Shown here in pieces: positions 33,023-35,700 of a DNA stretch of 35,700 nucleotides (position 1 is its first letter; each line of letters opens with the position of its first letter). Origin of the DNA: Candidatus Pacearchaeota archaeon (GTDB taxonomy: Archaea > Nanoarchaeota > Nanoarchaeia > Pacearchaeales > GW2011-AR1); the NCBI GenBank assembly GCA_002690445.1, contig NZER01000420.1:1-35700 (forward strand), written 5' to 3'. The notes below the pieces were generated by a model. It had not been told where the DNA came from and ran no database searches. It saw nothing but the letters and a program-made list of their open reading frames with translations. The position numbers and the translations under genes were made by a program.

Positions 33023-33042
33023 GGGTAATAATCCCTTGGCCT

Positions 33043-33082
33043 CGACCCATCCTGGGTCGGGGCAACCCCCAATACAAAGGAA
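33043..33082 (+). promoter_or_regulatory. Hairpin-SD module 3
   Basis: CGACCCA (33043-33049) pairs with TGGGTCG (33053-33059) around a three-base loop. Two further weak pairs extend it. CCAATACAAAGGAA follows at 33069-33082, nine bases after the stem, and serves the 58-aa gene. Confidence 0.7.
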
Positions 33083-33088
33083 ATGATT

Positions 33089-33265
33089 ATGCATTGCGAT
33101 CTATATTTAGAGAGACTCGGACAGGAAACACGGGACAACGACCCACGTAACAAACGCGAAAAACAGATAAAGGAACGCGACGAAGCACGCCGGCAGTGGT
33201 CGGTTCATGGCAGCCTATGGGCCGATGCGATTGCCCGCAGTTACCCGGTTGATGGAGAAGAATGA
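33089..33265 (+). CDS. Unknown small charged protein (58 aa)
   Basis: ATG 33089 is six bases after the SD; ATG 33083 touches the SD and is rejected. The product is 58 aa. The centre is very rich in Lys, Arg, Asp and Glu (N-K-R-E-K-Q-I-K-E-R-D-E-A-R-R-Q-W), probably one long helix. Its tail is mildly hydrophobic with S-L-W-A-D-A-I-A-R. It is the last gene before a strong terminator. No family is recognised. Confidence 0.6.
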   Translation: MHCDLYLERLGQETRDNDPRNKREKQIKERDEARRQWSVHGSLWADAIARSYPVDGEE

Positions 33266-33271
33266 GAGAGA

Positions 33272-33304
33272 AGCCCTGACCTTAATCGGTCGGGGCTTTT
33301 TTTT
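33272..33304 (+). terminator. Intrinsic terminator after the small-gene operon
   Basis: AGCCCTGACC (33272-33281) pairs with GGTCGGGGCT (33288-33297) with one G-U pair around TTAATC. Eight T residues (33297-33304) follow. It lies seven bases after the stop of the 58-aa gene and ends this transcription unit. Confidence 0.9.
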
Positions 33305-33343
33305 GTCTGGAATTTGTGTTCAGATTGGGCAAGGCAAGGGTGG

Positions 33344-33404
33344 GCGAGGGACTATCATCTCAGTGGTCACGCCCCCTGGCCATCACGCAGTGATAGTCCC
33401 CCGC
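33344..33404. repeat. Long inverted repeat with 33-base loop
   Basis: GCGAGGGACTATCA (33344-33357) and TGATAGTCCCCCGC (33391-33404) are complementary at 13 of 14 positions. The core TGATAGT also occurs inside the 11-bp repeat CGTGATAGTGC of the control region at 30865 and 31260, so it may be a recurring protein site as well as a stem. Confidence 0.7.
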
Positions 33405-33579
33405 GCATGGCTGCTCATATACATTTCGCTGGTTTCACAGCGAACCGTTTATCAGGCACTGTAACGCCCGTTTTTGATACAGGTATAGTTCACCTGGCTA
33501 ACGAGATAAAAGACAAGGTACCTATATATATGGTCTACTAAGAGAGATGACAGAGAACAGAGTATGTAGGGAACAGGGT

Positions 33580-33593
33580 ATAGGTATACCTAT
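33580..33593. promoter_or_regulatory. 14-bp perfect palindrome in a GTATAG cluster
   Basis: ATAGGTATACCTAT is fully symmetric and overlaps GTATAG words at 33578 and close to 33596. Two further GTATAG words lie at 33483 and 33700. The cluster upstream of the ATPase gene suggests an operator or phage promoter element. Confidence 0.4.
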
Positions 33594-33766
33594 CTGTATA
33601 GGGAGAAAAACGCGTTTTCGACCCGTCAAACGGCCGATTTGACACAGCGTAAGTGCGCGGAATCATTGACGAAAATAGACTTGCAATCATTCAATCCGTG
33701 TATAGAGGTAGTTCACGGGATGGCTCGCCAATGAAATGCGCAGTTATCTCGTGTATACCCTACGTT

Positions 33767-33807
33767 GTACTAAGGATTCTCTTGGTACTGACACCAATAC
33801 AAAGGAA
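33767..33807 (+). promoter_or_regulatory. Hairpin-SD module 4
   Basis: GTACTAAG (33767-33774) pairs with CTTGGTAC (33781-33788) with one G-U pair around GATTCT. CCAATACAAAGGAA follows at 33794-33807, five bases after the stem and six before ATG 33814. The stem sequence is unrelated to modules 1-3, so structure and SD box, not stem sequence, are conserved. Confidence 0.7.
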
Positions 33808-33813
33808 ACTACA

Positions 33814-35049
33814 ATGAAACATATGACTGACGCACTAGCTATATCTATGCAATCACAACTAGCAGGACAATACTCCTGGATAGATGACGATGGAACCAGA
33901 CGCCATTACCCACAAGCTCCTGCTACATTCGTAGAAGGTTCTATTGGTTCTGGTAAGACTGCAATCGTTACTGCTATTGCAGAACAACTTGTAGAACATG
34001 TGGAAAGTGTAAGAGCACCACAACTACAACCAGAAGACCTTACAGGATACCCAGTAAAGGATATCAAAGAGATTGATGGTACATCCTATCAGTGTCTAGC
34101 TTTCTGTCCTCCCGAATGGGCCATTCGTTTAAAAACCGCAAAATCGTCTTGCTTCATTGCCGACGAAATAGGCGACGCGCCATTGCGATTACAATCCGCT
34201 TTTCATGGCCCATTGCTAGACAATACGTTTGGTAATGTACTGATACCTAACCTCGTAACAGTGGGTATCTTTAATCCTCCACAGATAAGTACAACGGGTG
34301 GCAAACCCTCTATTGCTATCGCTACTCGTACCTGTATCCTTACAGACTTCTGTGCTCCCTTTGAAACATGGAAACAAGGTGCCCGTGATGGGTTCTCTGT
34401 ACCTTCTTTCCCTAAGCTACCCAGGGATTGGCAACAGCGCATACGAGGAGAGTTTGTCAAGATACTTATGTACCTAGACCAGAATGAAGGGTGTAGGAAT
34501 ATCACGGTAGAGGATATCAAGGGTAGAGGTATGGATAGCTGGAAGCCTGCACACACCTTCCGTAGCTGGACCAATGCAGCCATCCTTGCTGCAGCCTGTA
34601 ATGCTGCCAAAGCCAGCGTACCTGCAAGGGACTACCTCTTAGCTGGTACAATAGGTCGCAAGATATCAGAGGATTATTCTGACTGGCTTAGTCGCTTAGA
34701 GTTAGGTGATCCTGCTGAATACCTTGATAAGCAGTGGTTGACTGATGGTCAGTTTAAGCAGAACCGTGGAGATATAGTCTCTGCTACGGTGTCCATGGTT
34801 GTTTCTTACTACTTAGAAGAAGGTAACAAAACCAAGGAAAACTATAGAAACCTTATTAAGTTTCTATGTCGTACCAGTGCACTCAAGTTTGAAGGGCAAG
34901 CAGTATCTGAACTACTGTACAGTAAGCTTGCATCTAAATCTGCACGGCCCAAGGGATTCAATCCTACTGAACTACGGGAACTATGGGTACAGTTCATGCC
35001 CTTCCTTCAGAGCAGTACCATGATTGAACGCGTAGGAGGTGCATCATGA
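33814..35049 (+). CDS. MoxR-like AAA+ ATPase (411 aa)
   Basis: The start at 33814 is fixed by the SD; a longer frame from 33736 would lie in the leader. Walker A is G-S-I-G-S-G-K-T (residues 42-49), Walker B is C-F-I-A-D-E (113-118), and a sensor-1-like Asn lies in V-G-I-F-N-P-P (about 154). Q-P-E-D-L-T-G-Y-P (73-80) after Walker A is typical of the MoxR/AAA_5 group. Such ATPases remodel partner proteins and are often encoded with a VWA-domain protein. The C-terminal 200 residues are helical and unassigned. The end overlaps the next gene as ATGA, which points to a coupled partner. Target and role in infection are unknown. Confidence 0.8.
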   Translation: MKHMTDALAISMQSQLAGQYSWIDDDGTRRHYPQAPATFVEGSIGSGKTAIVTAIAEQLVEHVESVRAPQLQPEDLTGYPVKDIKEIDGTSYQCLAFCPPEWAIRLKTAKSSCFIADEIGDAPLRLQSAFHGPLLDNTFGNVLIPNLVTVGIFNPPQISTTGGKPSIAIATRTCILTDFCAPFETWKQGARDGFSVPSFPKLPRDWQQRIRGEFVKILMYLDQNEGCRNITVEDIKGRGMDSWKPAHTFRSWTNAAILAAACNAAKASVPARDYLLAGTIGRKISEDYSDWLSRLELGDPAEYLDKQWLTDGQFKQNRGDIVSATVSMVVSYYLEEGNKTKENYRNLIKFLCRTSALKFEGQAVSELLYSKLASKSARPKGFNPTELRELWVQFMPFLQSSTMIERVGGAS

Positions 35050-35600
35050 AAAAAGTATCATTCAAAATCACATACCCACTGAGCGAAGAAGCTGTCGACG
35101 CTATCGTTCAGGAGAAACAAAGCAGGCACGTGGATATGCTCCAGTACATGACAGAGTTGGCTGCGAAAGAAGACTCAGAAGATGGCCATGGTCATAGAAT
35201 GGTTGCACATATGCTTAATCCTAAAATCATTAATATGCGATTGGCTGAGTATCGACATCTTAGGCATCAACTGACAATCCCACCCAAAAAACGGCTTGCC
35301 GGTAGTTTGGAACATTGGACCAGCGTAACAGCAGAAGCGGATGAGATAGAGAGCAATAAACATCTACCTTGCCCCTTTTCAGTATGGTTGGCCAAAGCTC
35401 AGGAAGCTTTGTCGAATGATGGTATAGAGGCTGCGTTTATAGTCTTAATCGATATGGAAAAGGCTCTGTGTGGGTGCCCCTATAGTTTGGATATTAAACA
35501 CGGTGACGAGTGGGCCGACGTTTCAGTCTATGAAGAGGAAGAAAAATGGGACCCGCGACTGAACAGTCTCATGGGAATATTTAGTTCAGATACTCATTGA
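35046..35600 (+). CDS. Unknown protein coupled to the AAA+ ATPase (184 aa)
   Basis: The start overlaps the ATPase stop as ATGA. The product is 184 aa. An N-terminal M-K-K-V-S-F-K-I-T-Y-P-L strand is followed by a helical, His-rich stretch (D-G-H-G-H-R-M-V-A-H-M). A middle with P-P-K-K-R follows, and an acidic end (V-Y-E-E-E-E-K-W-D). It has no VWA motif (D-x-S-x-S). Tight coupling suggests it is a cofactor or substrate of the ATPase, which is inference. No known family is recognised. Confidence 0.65.
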   Translation: MKKVSFKITYPLSEEAVDAIVQEKQSRHVDMLQYMTELAAKEDSEDGHGHRMVAHMLNPKIINMRLAEYRHLRHQLTIPPKKRLAGSLEHWTSVTAEADEIESNKHLPCPFSVWLAKAQEALSNDGIEAAFIVLIDMEKALCGCPYSLDIKHGDEWADVSVYEEEEKWDPRLNSLMGIFSSDTH

Positions 35601-35619
35601 GAGAGACTGAATATCCTGT

Positions 35620-35692
35620 CAGTACATTGCATAGAAGTATTTCTGTGGAGTGTACTGTTAGATGTATTCAGCATCACAGTAGCAAAAAGGAA
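35620..35692 (+). promoter_or_regulatory. Inverted repeat and SD of a gene starting at the right edge
   Basis: CAGTACA (35620-35626) and TGTACTG (35651-35657) are perfect inverted arms. AAAGGAA lies at 35686-35692 and is followed by TATCA, as in module 1. With seven-base spacing, a start codon would begin at 35700, the last base of the window (A). The next gene therefore probably begins there. Confidence 0.5.
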
Positions 35693-35700
35693 TATCACAA

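Larger units (their letters stand above)
32769..33086 (+). repeat. 41-bp perfect direct repeat flanking one small gene
   Basis: The copies are at 32769-32809 and 33046-33086, and both run from the right part of a leader hairpin through the SD to the first bases of a start region. They are 277 bp apart and bracket the 69-aa gene with its leader. Recombination between them would remove exactly one gene cassette. Confidence 0.85.
33305..33813. other. Second gene-free region
   Basis: This stretch of about 500 bp separates the terminator from the ATPase gene. ORFs here lack SDs and protein-like composition. It contains a long inverted repeat (33344-33404), four GTATAG words (33483, 33578, 33596, 33700), a 14-bp perfect palindrome (33580), a GTCAAA/TTTGAC inverted repeat (33625-33643) and the hairpin-SD module of the next gene. 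No convincing sigma70 promoter was found, so the ATPase promoter remains unknown. Confidence 0.6.

Noticed and set aside
33207..33541. Two overlapping plus-strand ORFs across and after the terminator
   Set aside because: One runs through the terminator hairpin and the other starts at TTG without an SD. Composition is not protein-like.

Overview
The window reads as about half of the genome of a tailed, podovirus-like bacteriophage. Host and genus cannot be read from it. Support comes from a phage large terminase with ATPase and nuclease motifs, a portal, a scaffold, a major capsid protein, neck and tail genes, very large virion proteins that look like internal (ejection) proteins, and a repetitive tail fibre. 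No integrase, repressor, tRNA, rRNA, IS element, CRISPR array, DNA polymerase, RNA polymerase or lysis gene was recognised. Shine-Dalgarno (SD) sites are of bacterial type, and genes are packed with ATGA or TAATG overlaps.

Layout. Positions 30794 down to 1 (minus strand) form one long virion operon. In transcription order it holds five unknown genes (335, 133, 97, 354 and 210 aa), the large terminase, a Lys/Ala-rich basic protein, the portal, an Ala-rich repeat protein interrupted by an in-frame stop, a zinc-ribbon protein, two small proteins, the scaffold, the major capsid protein, a putative decoration protein, a neck/adaptor candidate, a protein ending in a classical C2H2 zinc finger, a tail-hub/nozzle candidate, three small virion proteins sharing an N-terminal N-x-N-F motif, a 229-aa protein, 940-aa and 2,422-aa giant proteins, two paralogous decoration-like proteins, a 128-aa protein and a tail fibre that runs off the left edge. 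The order terminase, portal, scaffold, capsid, neck, tail, large internal proteins, fibres is typical of podoviruses.

Positions 30795-31546 form a divergent, gene-free control region with four copies of TTATCAATAG (three spaced 21 and 11 bp), an operator-like palindrome and a sigma70-like promoter firing rightward. Positions 31547-33265 (plus) carry six small genes, all unrecognised, two of them encoding single-span membrane peptides. A strong intrinsic terminator follows, then a second gene-free region (33305-33813) rich in inverted repeats. The plus strand then encodes a MoxR-like AAA+ ATPase and an overlapping unknown gene, and a further gene apparently begins exactly at the right edge.

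The most unusual feature of the rightward region is a repeated leader. An RNA hairpin lies 5-9 nt upstream of an identical 14-mer, CCAATACAAAGGAA, which contains the SD and sits 6-7 nt before the chosen start codon. It occurs four times exactly, with looser relatives at the first gene and at the right edge. Two copies are part of a 41-bp perfect direct repeat flanking one small gene, so the early genes look like swappable cassettes with a common post-transcriptional control. Other points worth checking are the in-frame stop at 23136, the C2H2 finger, the duplicated basic protein between terminase and portal, and the MoxR-like ATPase with its unknown partner.
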